Source: Pedobacter kyungheensis (GTDB lineage: Bacteria > Bacteroidota > Bacteroidia > Sphingobacteriales > Sphingobacteriaceae). Taken from it: DNA of 64,000 nt. Both the position numbers and the translations under genes were made by a program. Below are positions 50,201-58,053 of this stretch, piece by piece (the stretch's first letter is position 1; each line of letters starts with the position of its first letter). Under the pieces are notes generated by a model. That model saw only the letters and a list, made by a program, of their open reading frames with translations. It made no database searches and was not told where the DNA came from. The stretch is taken from contig NZ_JSYN01000002.1 of NCBI RefSeq assembly GCF_000812965.1, forward strand, positions 434,001-498,000, read 5' to 3'.

Positions 50201-53200
50201 TACGTTTAGACTTAGCCTTGCCAGGTGGCTTGCTAGATTTAACGGCCTTAGGTAATGTTACTGTAAATATTATGAACGGTGCTACAGTAGTTAGAACGGT
50301 TCAGCTTAATTCATCATTATTAAATCTTCAATTACTTTCGGGTAATCGCTTCGCTGCAACTTTAGCTGCAGGTGGCGTTTACGATAGGGTACAGGTTAGC
50401 TTCGGCGCATTGGTTTCGGCTGTAACCAGCCTGGATGTATATGGCGCTACTGTTGTTTATCCTAACCCAACTATAACCGCTGGCGCACAAACCATTTGTG
50501 CGGGTAGTACGGCTTCATTGGCAGCAACTGCAAATGGTGGTACTACACTGGCCTGGTACAATGCTCCAACAGGCGGCACTAAACTAGGTGATGGCGAAAC
50601 CTTTACTACACCAGCCTTAACAGCCACTACTACTTACTACATTGAAGTAAGCAAAGGTACTTGTCCAAATCCAACACGTGTTCCGGTAACTGTAACAGTA
50701 ACACCAGCACTTCCTACACCAGTATTGGCTACAATTGTTAATGTTTGTGAAGGTTCTTCGGCAACTTTATCGGTTGCTAACCCAGACGCTGCGGTAACTT
50801 ACAAATGGTACGATGTAGCTGTAGCGGGTAACCTGGTATTTACAGGTGCAGTTTTCCAAACGCCAGCTTTAACTACTGCCACTACTTATTATGTAGAAGC
50901 ATCGCAAGGTAACTGTACCAGTGCTGCACGTGCTGCGGCTGCGGTATCGGTAAACCCTCGTCCGGGATTACCAGTAGTAACCGCCAGCTCATCAACAGTA
51001 AGTGCTGGCCAGACTGCAATTTTAACAGCAACTTCGGCTGATGCAACCAATACATTTAACTGGTATACTTCGGCAACCGCCACCACTCCGGTATATACAG
51101 GTGCTACTTATGTAACGCCACCATTAATGGCAACCACAACCTACTACGTAGAATCGGTTTCAACCAACGGTTGTGCATCAGCTACGCGTGTACAGGTTAC
51201 CATTACGGTAGATGGCAACGGATCTCCGAATCCGGTTCCATGCGAGGCTGCAACCACTCAGGTTAACGGTGTTACTGGTGTAGCCCTATTGTCAGGTGTG
51301 TTTAACCCTACATTAGCTATCGATAACGATACGCAGACTGCTTCATCATTGGTAATGCCGGTAGGTGCATTAGGTGCATCAGTTTACCAAAGAGTTGGTT
51401 TCGGTTCATTATCTAGCGTTGGCGATACCGTACGTGTATTGGTATCATCGCCAGGCAAACTATTGTCACTTTCATTATTAGGCAACGCATCGATCACCAC
51501 ATTTGTTGGCAGCAACAGCAACGGCGATTCGAAATTGTTGAACGATAACTTAATTAATATTCAACTGTTAAGCGGTAATACGCAGGCTTTAGTCACTTTT
51601 GTACCAACAACTGTGTTTGATGGTGTAGAGGTTAGATTAAATTCTGGCCTATTGGGAGCCTTAACATCAATAAACTTAAATTATGCACAACGGATATTGG
51701 TTGCACCAACAGTAACTGCAGCTAATGTTACAGCTTGTGTGGGCGCTACAACCCAATTGCAGGTAAGTAATCCATCAGCAGGCTTAACCTACAGATGGTA
51801 CGATGCTACCGGTACTTATTTAACTGGTAAAGATGGCATTATATTTACCACTCCGGTTTTAACAGGCGATACTAAATTCTATGTTGCGGCTGTTTCTCCA
51901 ACAGGTTGTGTGAGCTATAAAACAGTGGTTAACATCACTACTAACCCAGCTCCGGTAACACCTGATCTACTTTCGGCGCTGGTAAATACCTGTCCGAATA
52001 CCTCGGTTACCTTCCAGGTTAAAAATCCGGTTGCAGGTACAACTTATAACTGGTACGATAGTGCAACATCGAATACGGTATTATTTACAGGCGATAACTT
52101 TACCACGCCACTAATTACTGCAAATACCAGCTATTTTGTAGCAGCAGTAAACAGTTGTGGTACTTCATCAACCAGAACTGAAGGTAAAATTGTACTGGGT
52201 ACGATAGATATTCCGGTAATTACGCCGCCATCGATCACCATCAGCGAAGGCTCAGTTGCCGTGTTAAAAGCAACTTCGAGCACAGCAGGTGCAACCATTA
52301 ACTGGTACACAACTGCAAACGGAGTAGTACCTGTATTTACCGGCGAAACTTTTGTAACGCCACAATTAACAGCTACTACAACTTATTACGTAGAGGCAAC
52401 TGTTGCAGGTGGTTGTACAGCTACCAGCAGAGCCACTGTTACCGTTACGGTTATTCCTAACGGTACACCAGTTACTACCCCTTGCGGCGCTGCTACCACA
52501 ACTGTGGCCAGCGGTGTAACAGGTGTGGCTGTTTTAGCGGGTGTTTTCAACCCAACTTATGCTGTTGATAATGATGTGAATACAGGATCGAGCCTGGTTA
52601 TCCCGGCAGGTCTGTTAGGCGCGTCTGTTTATCATCAGGTTGGTTTTACCGGATTATCGAATGTAGGCGATACCTTAAGAGTGAAAATTACCACCCCTGG
52701 CACATTGCTTTCAGTTGCAGTATTGCCAAACTTAACGGTAACTACTTTCCAGGGAACCACTAGCAACAACGATGCAGTTTCGGTATCTAATCTTTTAATC
52801 AGCTTAAAATTATTAGCAGGCGGAAATTCAGCTATATTAAGCTTTGTTCCAACCAGTAAATTCGACGGTGTTGAACTGAGATTGAGCTCAGGTTTATTGG
52901 GCGCATTAACTTCTGTTAATTTAGATTATGCACAACGTGTAATTACTACACCTACAGTAACATCAGCTACAGCAACTGCTTGTCAGGGCTCATCGGCCAC
53001 CTTAGGTGTGCAGAATCCACAGGCAGGTGTGGTGTACAAATGGTACTTGGGTACTACTTACCAGGCCGGAAAAGACGGTGCAACTTTCACCACGGACCCT
53101 ACTTTAGCTGCAGGTACTTATACTTATTCGGTAACTGCAACAGCTAATGGTTGCGAAACTGTAGGTGCCAAAGTGGTTGTAACCATATTGCCTCCGGCGG

Positions 53201-56200
53201 CTCCTCCAATTGCTTCAACTACCAATCCGGCTACAACCTGTATTGGTACATCTGCAACTTTAAGCGTTCAGGCTGTTGCAGGCATAACTTATAACTGGTA
53301 CGATGCAGCCGTGGGTGGAAACATGCTGGTTACTAACAACAGCAGCTTTACTACTCCTGCATCTCTTGCAGTTGGTCCGCACGATTATTATGTAGAAGCC
53401 GTAAGCGGAGCGGGTTGTACCAACCCAACCCGTACCAAAGTTTCTATTACGGTTAATCCATCAGCAACTGCTGCCGATTTAGCTGTAACCGGAACAACAT
53501 CATTGTGTGCTTCGGGTACGGCAGTATTAACTGCAACCAGCACAACAGTAACCAGTCCAGTGTTTACCTGGTATAGCGATGCTGCCTTAACACAAGTGGT
53601 TAATGTGGGCGCAGTATTTAACACACCAGCCATTACGGTTACCACTAAATACTATGTTACCGTTAGCGGTACAAATAAATGTGCAAATGCCCCAGGTAAT
53701 GCAAAAGAGGTTACCGTTACCGTTAACCCGGTTGCTGGTCCGACTGATATTAATTTAGCCGGAACAAGCACCATTTGCGGTGGTTCTTCAGTAACCTTAA
53801 CGGCTAGCAGCACTACGGTTACCAATCCAATATTTACCTGGTACAGCGACGCAGCTTTAACTACGGTTGTAAACACAGGTGCAAGCTTTATTACGCCTGC
53901 ACTTAACGCAACCACCACTTATTATGTAACTGTTAAAGGCGATAACAAGTGCGAGAATACAGCTGCTACAGCAAAATCGATTACCATTACGGTTAATCCA
54001 CAAGCTACAGATTCGGATATTGCCATCAACGGTATAACGTCAATCTGTAAAGGATCTACTGCGTCGCTATCTGCTTCGACAACAACTGTAATTAACCCGG
54101 TATTTACCTGGTACAGTGATGCAGCTTTAACAACAGTGGCTTATGTAGGTGCAAGCTTTACTACACCGGCATTAAACGCAACTACTACTTATTATGTAAC
54201 TGTTAGGGGCGATAATAAATGTGAGAATTTACCGGCCAATGCTAAAGTGGTTACGGTAACAGTTAAAGAATTTGCTACCGCTGCCGATATTGCAGTGAGC
54301 AATGCCCGTATCTGTTCTGGTACTACCGTAATGTTGATGGCTTCGAGCACAACAGTAACGCAACCGGTATTTACCTGGTACAGCGATGCTTCACTAACAA
54401 GTGTAGTGTTTACCGGTCCAACCTTTACAGTAAACGGCTTAACGGCTACTACCAGTTATTATGTAACCGTTAAAGGTGCCAATAAGTGCGAAAACGGTGC
54501 AGCAGATGCGAAGGTAGTAACCGTTACGGTGAATCCTTTGGCCACCTCAACCGATATCATCCTTAACGGAAGTACAGTGGCCTGCGCCGGATCATCGGCT
54601 GTGTTGACTGCCACCTCTCCAACAGTTACCAATCCGGTGTTTACCTGGTATAGTGATGCTGCTTTAACCAATGTAAGTTTCATTGGTGCAAATTATACCA
54701 CTCCAGCCTTAAACAGCACGACTACTTATTACGTAACCGTTAAGGGTGATAATAAATGCGAAAACGCACCAGGTACAGCAAGGGTGATTACCATTACAGT
54801 AAATCCTGTAGCTACAGCAGCCGATATTACGGCAGCCAATGCTACTATCTGTTCAGGTTCTAATACTACCTTGGTAGCCAGTACTACTACAGTTACCAAC
54901 CCAACCTTTACCTGGTATAACGATGCCAATTTAACATCGGTAGCTTATGTAGGTACATCGTTTGTTACACCAGCATTAACTGCAACCACTACTTACTACG
55001 TTACGGTTAGAGGCGATAACAAATGTGAAAATTCAAAAATTACAGCGAAAGTAGTAACCGTAAATGTAAATGCGGGTGCAACTGCTGCCGATATTACCTT
55101 ATCGACCCCGGCTAAAATCTGTGGTTCTGGTTCGGTAGTAATCAACGCCAGTTCTACTACGGTTACCAGTCCGGTATTTACCTGGTACAACGATGCCTCA
55201 CTAACCAGTGTAGCATTTACAGGACCAATATTTACTACGCCAAACTTAACCACCACTACAACTTATTATGTAACGGTTAAAGGCAGCAATAAATGCGAAA
55301 ACAGTGCGGCTAATGCCAAAGCCGTAACGGTTACGGTTAACCCAATTGCAGTAGCAACGGATATTACCGTAAATGGTTCTACCTCAGTTTGTGCCAATAC
55401 AGCAGCAACTTTAGCGGCAACCAGTACAACAGTAACCAATCCGGTATTTACCTGGTATAGCGATGCAGCTCTAACTACAGTTGTGTTTACCGGACCGGTA
55501 TTTGTATCGCCGGCCTTAAGCACCAATACCACTTATTATGTAACAGTTAAAGGTGATAACAAATGTGAGAACTCTGCTGCTACGGCGAGATCAGTAAATG
55601 TTGTAGTAAATGCCACACCAACTACGCCAACCGTATCAGCTCCTGCAGGTGGTATTTGCGCAGGCGATGCGGCAACTTTAACCATAACCAACATTCAGCC
55701 AGGGGTAACTTACCAATGGTATGATGCTGCAACCGGTGGCAACCTGTTATTCTCAGGTACTACATTTAACACAACGGCGCTTACCGCCACAACCGATTTC
55801 TATGTAATTGCAACCGGAACCGGTGGCTGTACCAACAATGGTGGCAGGGTTAAAGTAACAGTTACTGTTAATACAAAACCAACTGTACCTACAGTGGCTT
55901 CATCATCGGTAAGTGTTTGTACCGGAAGTCCGGCAGTATTAACGGTTAGCAACCCACAAACAGGAGTTACTTACAACTGGTACACGGCTTCAACCGGTGG
56001 ATCGCCGGTAGGAACCGGAGTTAACTTTACTACTCCGGCCGTGAATGCGAACGCAACTTACTATGTAGAAGGTGCCAACGGAACCTGTACATCTGCTTCA
56101 AGAACGCCGGTAAATGTTACCGCCTTGCCAGTACCAGTTGCACCTGCATCGGTAACAGCAGCAAACGGAACACTTTGCGCAGGTAGTTCAACCATATTAA

Positions 56201-56943
56201 CGGTGAACAATCCGGTAACGGGCTTAGTTTACAGATGGTACGCTGCAAGCTCTGGTGGTACAGTGTTGGCCGAGGGTATCACTTTTACCACGCCTGCATT
56301 AAACGCTACAACTATTTACTATGTAGAAAGTATTGCGGTAGGTGGCTGTGCTAGTCCGAGTCGGACAGCAGTTACAGTAAATGTACTTCCGGTGCTCGAT
56401 AAACCAGTGGTGGTAGTACAAAGCACTACACCTAATAGTGTAACATTTGGCTGGGCTGCGGTTGCAAACGCAACAGGTTATGAAGTTTCGCTTGATAATC
56501 GCTTAACATGGATTAGCCCAACCAGCGGATCAACAGGAACCAGCTATACAGCCCTGGGCTTAAAACCTGATCAAAGTGTTACCATTGTGGTAAGGGCAAA
56601 AGGTCAGTTAGATTGCCAAACCAGTGCAAACTCTACTCCGGTTACCGGCAAAGCAGCTAATCCGCTTGGAAATCAGGTGTACATACCAAATGCATTTACG
56701 CCAAATAACGATGGTAAAAACGATGTATTCCTAATCTATGGCAATACCATTGCAAGTGCTAAAATGAGCATTTACACCCAGTGGGGACAGTTAATATTCC
56801 AGTCAGATAACGTGGCAAACGGATGGGACGGAACCTTTAAAGGCGTTAACCAGCCAATTGGAGTTTACGTGTACATGGTTGAGGTAACCTTTAACGATGG
56901 AACAACCACCCTGAAAAAAGGAACAGTAACGCTGATTAGATAA
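44281..56943 (+). CDS. giant Ig-like repeat adhesin with type B T9SS sorting domain
   Basis: 4220 residues. A signal peptide ends near SYAQ (35). Next come a beta-sandwich domain, and then the first of five copies of a 150-170 residue jelly-roll-like domain (nt about 44911-45400, 47490-47940, 50010-50460, 51240-51700, 52480-52950). Putative Ig (He_PIG) domains with LPPGLTFNPATREISGTP occur in two runs of five. Many Ig-like units carry TTPALTATTTYYVE. Eight tandem 89-91 residue units (nt 53461-55620) share FTWYSDAALT. A fibronectin III-like domain and the CHU_C sorting domain VYIPNAFTPNNDGKNDVF close it. Type B sorting and the SprF-like neighbour indicate surface export by the type IX system, as for SprB. 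Cysteine pairs in most Ig units suggest disulfides. A role in adhesion or gliding is inferred. Confidence 0.9.
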   Translation: MMKTHTFSSRIGIVRNTCVAIIILLTLFSSKSYAQTKVFANTVSAQSHVDNATNATLNDNTFATVNSYGGIAVGLGSYSGELELKYPAAVSAGVTSYIRLDFDGDILNRLLGGSLGGLLANVGGTVVLGNHSFEVGARNGATSVLSGSSTAAFSAENLRLVKDANGFFYVAITPTQAYDRVYIKDVTNAVLLGVSNNTKVYYAFYTSGTDPCAQAFATGYEGTGITLDALQLGSSGVTNSERAIDADPNNFSQLSLGILGVASSISQNFYFATPSNVGDDITLRLSSTPALLNAGVLKNISITAYNGNQQVYTSTVDPALLSLDLLGLLNSGQPASIPFTPGSNIVFDRVKVTLGSLVNLNLTQTIQVYGVTRSAGRPTFTAPASNAIAACYNTPVALQATTLSANELIWYDAIEGGTALQTVAYNGTFTTPALTANKTYYVSARRVGCTAESVRVPVVITVNPQIIFNGSTLTNATAGFAYAKQLDVATGGTPGYTYALASGSTLPAGLSLSASGAITGTPSVPNTYTFSVVAKDTKNCTATATYTLTVTATLALTPGALPAGITGTVYATQTIPAATGGTGPYTYSATGVPPGLTFNPATREISGTPTQPGTYTIPVTVVDANGNTLTSNYTLKITDPLILPAATLANGTTGTAYTTQVIPAATGGTTPYTYSATGLPPGLTFNPSTRAITGTPTTAGIYTVPVTVTDADGKTVTTSYSITVNNPLLLPAATLPDGTEGAVYATQTLPAATGGVGPYTYVATDLPAGLTFNPATRELTGTPTQAGNYAISVTVTDSQNTTASNTYPIKVNGTLSLPTKTLPNGVVGTTYPTQTLPAVTGGTAPYTYAATNLPPGLTFNPATREISGTPTQGGTYNVALTATDANGNKATTAYAITVGVNAPVVASATVCSGSTATLTVSNLQPGVTYNWYASTGSTPLATNNNGTFVTPTVNAATVFYVEAVSGTAVSTRTSVSVSVNPPATLATVTTNNQNINSGQSTTLTATADAGNTVAWFDAPTAGTQVGTGNSFTTPALTASKTYYIETTSSSGCKSASRVAVTVTVINGGGATACNAANSQNSGINGVCLLCGITGAGNSTDADATNFTRINLAVGVGATGYQQLIFPAAGVATDSIRLDLALPSGLADVGLLNNITVTVYNGTTVVKTTQISAALLNLQLLSANRFAATVAAGGVYDRVQVSFGAVVSALSSLDIYGATVVYPNPTFISGAQTICSGGTAALSATANGGTTLAWFDAPTGGTQVGTGANFTTPALTATTTYYVQVSKGSCSNTTRVPVTVTVNPAIVFAGTTLTNATIASAYSKQLPVATGGTPGYTYALAAGSTLPAGLTLSPGGLVSGTPTATGNPTFDVVVTDSKNCTTTATFALTVTQSLALAPGALPNGVTGTAYTTNGIPAATGGTGPYNYSATGLPPGLTFNPATREITGTPTQVGTFTIPVTVTDANGNTITSSYTLKVTDPLVLPAATLANGTTGTVYPTQTIPSATGGSSPYTYAATGLPAGLTFNPATREITGTPTTAGTFTVPVTVTDADGKTITTNYSITVVNPLLLPAATLPDGTEGTVYATQTLPAATGGVGPYTYVGANLPAGLTFDPATRTISGTPTQAGNYSIGVTVTDSEGRTASNTYALKVIGVLSLPGATLPNGVVGTAYPTQTLPAVTGGTAPYTYLATGLPPGLSFNTATREITGTPTLGGNYTISLTATDANGNKATTAYSLTVTVNAPVVAAATVCAGSPATLSVSNLQAGVTYNWYASTGSTPLASNNNGTFVTPAVTSATVFYVEAVSGTAVSSRTAVNVSVNPAATLATVTTNSQVINSGQSTTLLATADAGNTIQWYDAATDGNQVGAGTSFTTPALTTNTTYYVETTSSNGCKSASRVAVTVTVLNGGGGTACNAANAQNSGINGICLLCGITGAGNSTDADASNFTRISLAVGVGASGYQQLIFPSAGVATDSVRLDLALPGGLLDLTALGNVTVNIMNGATVVRTVQLNSSLLNLQLLSGNRFAATLAAGGVYDRVQVSFGALVSAVTSLDVYGATVVYPNPTITAGAQTICAGSTASLAATANGGTTLAWYNAPTGGTKLGDGETFTTPALTATTTYYIEVSKGTCPNPTRVPVTVTVTPALPTPVLATIVNVCEGSSATLSVANPDAAVTYKWYDVAVAGNLVFTGAVFQTPALTTATTYYVEASQGNCTSAARAAAAVSVNPRPGLPVVTASSSTVSAGQTAILTATSADATNTFNWYTSATATTPVYTGATYVTPPLMATTTYYVESVSTNGCASATRVQVTITVDGNGSPNPVPCEAATTQVNGVTGVALLSGVFNPTLAIDNDTQTASSLVMPVGALGASVYQRVGFGSLSSVGDTVRVLVSSPGKLLSLSLLGNASITTFVGSNSNGDSKLLNDNLINIQLLSGNTQALVTFVPTTVFDGVEVRLNSGLLGALTSINLNYAQRILVAPTVTAANVTACVGATTQLQVSNPSAGLTYRWYDATGTYLTGKDGIIFTTPVLTGDTKFYVAAVSPTGCVSYKTVVNITTNPAPVTPDLLSALVNTCPNTSVTFQVKNPVAGTTYNWYDSATSNTVLFTGDNFTTPLITANTSYFVAAVNSCGTSSTRTEGKIVLGTIDIPVITPPSITISEGSVAVLKATSSTAGATINWYTTANGVVPVFTGETFVTPQLTATTTYYVEATVAGGCTATSRATVTVTVIPNGTPVTTPCGAATTTVASGVTGVAVLAGVFNPTYAVDNDVNTGSSLVIPAGLLGASVYHQVGFTGLSNVGDTLRVKITTPGTLLSVAVLPNLTVTTFQGTTSNNDAVSVSNLLISLKLLAGGNSAILSFVPTSKFDGVELRLSSGLLGALTSVNLDYAQRVITTPTVTSATATACQGSSATLGVQNPQAGVVYKWYLGTTYQAGKDGATFTTDPTLAAGTYTYSVTATANGCETVGAKVVVTILPPAAPPIASTTNPATTCIGTSATLSVQAVAGITYNWYDAAVGGNMLVTNNSSFTTPASLAVGPHDYYVEAVSGAGCTNPTRTKVSITVNPSATAADLAVTGTTSLCASGTAVLTATSTTVTSPVFTWYSDAALTQVVNVGAVFNTPAITVTTKYYVTVSGTNKCANAPGNAKEVTVTVNPVAGPTDINLAGTSTICGGSSVTLTASSTTVTNPIFTWYSDAALTTVVNTGASFITPALNATTTYYVTVKGDNKCENTAATAKSITITVNPQATDSDIAINGITSICKGSTASLSASTTTVINPVFTWYSDAALTTVAYVGASFTTPALNATTTYYVTVRGDNKCENLPANAKVVTVTVKEFATAADIAVSNARICSGTTVMLMASSTTVTQPVFTWYSDASLTSVVFTGPTFTVNGLTATTSYYVTVKGANKCENGAADAKVVTVTVNPLATSTDIILNGSTVACAGSSAVLTATSPTVTNPVFTWYSDAALTNVSFIGANYTTPALNSTTTYYVTVKGDNKCENAPGTARVITITVNPVATAADITAANATICSGSNTTLVASTTTVTNPTFTWYNDANLTSVAYVGTSFVTPALTATTTYYVTVRGDNKCENSKITAKVVTVNVNAGATAADITLSTPAKICGSGSVVINASSTTVTSPVFTWYNDASLTSVAFTGPIFTTPNLTTTTTYYVTVKGSNKCENSAANAKAVTVTVNPIAVATDITVNGSTSVCANTAATLAATSTTVTNPVFTWYSDAALTTVVFTGPVFVSPALSTNTTYYVTVKGDNKCENSAATARSVNVVVNATPTTPTVSAPAGGICAGDAATLTITNIQPGVTYQWYDAATGGNLLFSGTTFNTTALTATTDFYVIATGTGGCTNNGGRVKVTVTVNTKPTVPTVASSSVSVCTGSPAVLTVSNPQTGVTYNWYTASTGGSPVGTGVNFTTPAVNANATYYVEGANGTCTSASRTPVNVTALPVPVAPASVTAANGTLCAGSSTILTVNNPVTGLVYRWYAASSGGTVLAEGITFTTPALNATTIYYVESIAVGGCASPSRTAVTVNVLPVLDKPVVVVQSTTPNSVTFGWAAVANATGYEVSLDNRLTWISPTSGSTGTSYTALGLKPDQSVTIVVRAKGQLDCQTSANSTPVTGKAANPLGNQVYIPNAFTPNNDGKNDVFLIYGNTIASAKMSIYTQWGQLIFQSDNVANGWDGTFKGVNQPIGVYVYMVEVTFNDGTTTLKKGTVTLIR
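45418..50452 (+). repeat. two tandem copies of an 839-codon block inside the adhesin gene
   Basis: Matching codons lie exactly 2517 bases apart at three distant anchors. V-N-P falls at 45664 and 48181, the A of the ACNAAN motif at 47494 and 50011, and Y-P-N-P at 47941 and 50458. The copies therefore differ by substitutions only, without net length change. Each block holds an Ig-like unit, five He_PIG units, two more Ig-like units and one jelly-roll-like domain. A third, partial copy (TICAGSTASLAATANGGTTL) begins after the second. Block edges are approximate. Confidence 0.8.
53461..55620 (+). repeat. eight tandem Ig-like units of about 270 bases
   Basis: The 2160 bases hold eight units of 89-91 codons, each with an ADI/TDI start, an early cysteine, FTWYSDAALT or a close variant, TTTYYVTVKGDNKCEN and a TVNP-like end. 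Long antisense frames over this part are only a by-product of the repeated codon pattern. Confidence 0.85.
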
Positions 56944-56980
56944 GAAGAGGATTAATAATAAACAGATAAAATCATAGACC

Positions 56981-57982
56981 ATGAAAATATTATCGGCTTT
57001 AAAAATATATGTTGCAATGTTCGGATTACTGCTGTGTACAGCAAAATCCTTTGCACAAACCGATCCGCATTTTTCACAATATTATGCTTACCCGTTATGG
57101 CTGAACCCAGCCTTAACGGGGGTAATTGACGGTGATTACCGCGGTTCGGTAAATTTTAAGCAACAGTGGAGTGCGTTAAACAGTTCTTTCTTAACTGGCG
57201 GTGCCTCGTTTGATATAGCGCCTAAAAAGAACTTTGCTTTTGGTGCAACAGTAATGAACCAAAGGGCAGGGGAGCTCGATTTTAACTACCTCACTGCGCT
57301 CGTTTCCGGATCGTACCGTTTACGCTTTGGTGCCGAAGGTTTGCAGATGATCAGTTTCGGCTTACAGGCTGGAATCATCAACCGCAGTTTCGATTTCTCA
57401 CAAGCCAGGTTTGGTAACCAGTTTAACCCGATTTCTGGCTACGATGGTGGTATGATGAGTGGCGAAACATTATCTTCACAATCTTCTTTAGTGCCCGATG
57501 TTAATGCTGGTGTGATGTTTTTTGATGGTAATCCGAATAAAAGTGTAAACGTTTTCCTGGGCGCCAGTGCCGCACACTTAACCCGCCCAATGGATCGCTT
57601 TTCGGGGAGCAATTCAAGAATCCCTGTTCGCGTTACCGCACATGGTGGTGCCAGAATCCGTGCTTCGCAATTGTTAGATATTGTACCCAATGCTTTGGTA
57701 ATGTATCAGGGTAATACAAACGAGGTTTCGTTAGGTGCTTATGCACAGTTAAATGTTAATCCATCAGCAAATGTTTTGTTTGGCGGTAACTACCGTGCCA
57801 AAGATGCTGCAATTGCTTTTGTTGGTTTACAGTTAAAAAACATGGTTTTTGGCTTGAGTTACGATGTCAATACCTCTACTTTTAACCGTGCATCAAATAG
57901 CAACGGCGGTTTAGAATTATCCATTTCGCTAATCGGCCGCAACGGAATAATCGGTCCAAACTTCTTTTGTCCACGCTTATAA
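56981..57982 (+). CDS. PorP/SprF family type IX secretion partner
   Basis: 333 residues. Signal peptide ending SFAQ (about 25), then TDPHFSQYYAYPLWLNPALT, the signature of the PorP/SprF family, and a 14-strand-like barrel with WSALNSSFLTGGASFDIAPK, FGLQAGIINRSFDFSQ, LGASAAHLTRP and FGGNYRAKDAAIAFVGLQLK. SprF of Flavobacterium is specifically needed for secretion and attachment of the type B substrate SprB. The position 37 bases after the giant type B adhesin strongly suggests the same partnership here. Confidence 0.92.
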   Translation: MKILSALKIYVAMFGLLLCTAKSFAQTDPHFSQYYAYPLWLNPALTGVIDGDYRGSVNFKQQWSALNSSFLTGGASFDIAPKKNFAFGATVMNQRAGELDFNYLTALVSGSYRLRFGAEGLQMISFGLQAGIINRSFDFSQARFGNQFNPISGYDGGMMSGETLSSQSSLVPDVNAGVMFFDGNPNKSVNVFLGASAAHLTRPMDRFSGSNSRIPVRVTAHGGARIRASQLLDIVPNALVMYQGNTNEVSLGAYAQLNVNPSANVLFGGNYRAKDAAIAFVGLQLKNMVFGLSYDVNTSTFNRASNSNGGLELSISLIGRNGIIGPNFFCPRL

Positions 57983-57989
57983 TTATTCT

Positions 57990-58029
57990 GATGAAACCAT
58001 CATGGTTTTCGAACCATGATAGCTTCATC
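57990..58029 (+). other. intercistronic hairpin with TTCG loop
   Basis: GATGAA (57990-57995) pairs with TTCATC (58024-58029) outside. A 9-base stem, ATCATGGTT (57999-58007) with AACCATGAT (58012-58020), closes on TTCG inside, with a 3x3 internal loop between. There is no U-run. It stands between the SprF-like and OmpA genes and may set transcript processing or stability rather than terminate. Confidence 0.65.
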
Positions 58030-58053
58030 ACCGTTGAAACCAAATTTAGAAAG

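Noticed and set aside
45418..50452. Tandem block as an assembly artefact
   Set aside because: The two copies differ at many synonymous sites throughout, which an artefact would not produce.
53388..55532. Series of antisense open frames of 66-88 codons over the Ig-like units
   Set aside because: They recur with the repeat period and reflect the Thr/Val/Ala codon pattern of the sense strand; no start signals or domain features.
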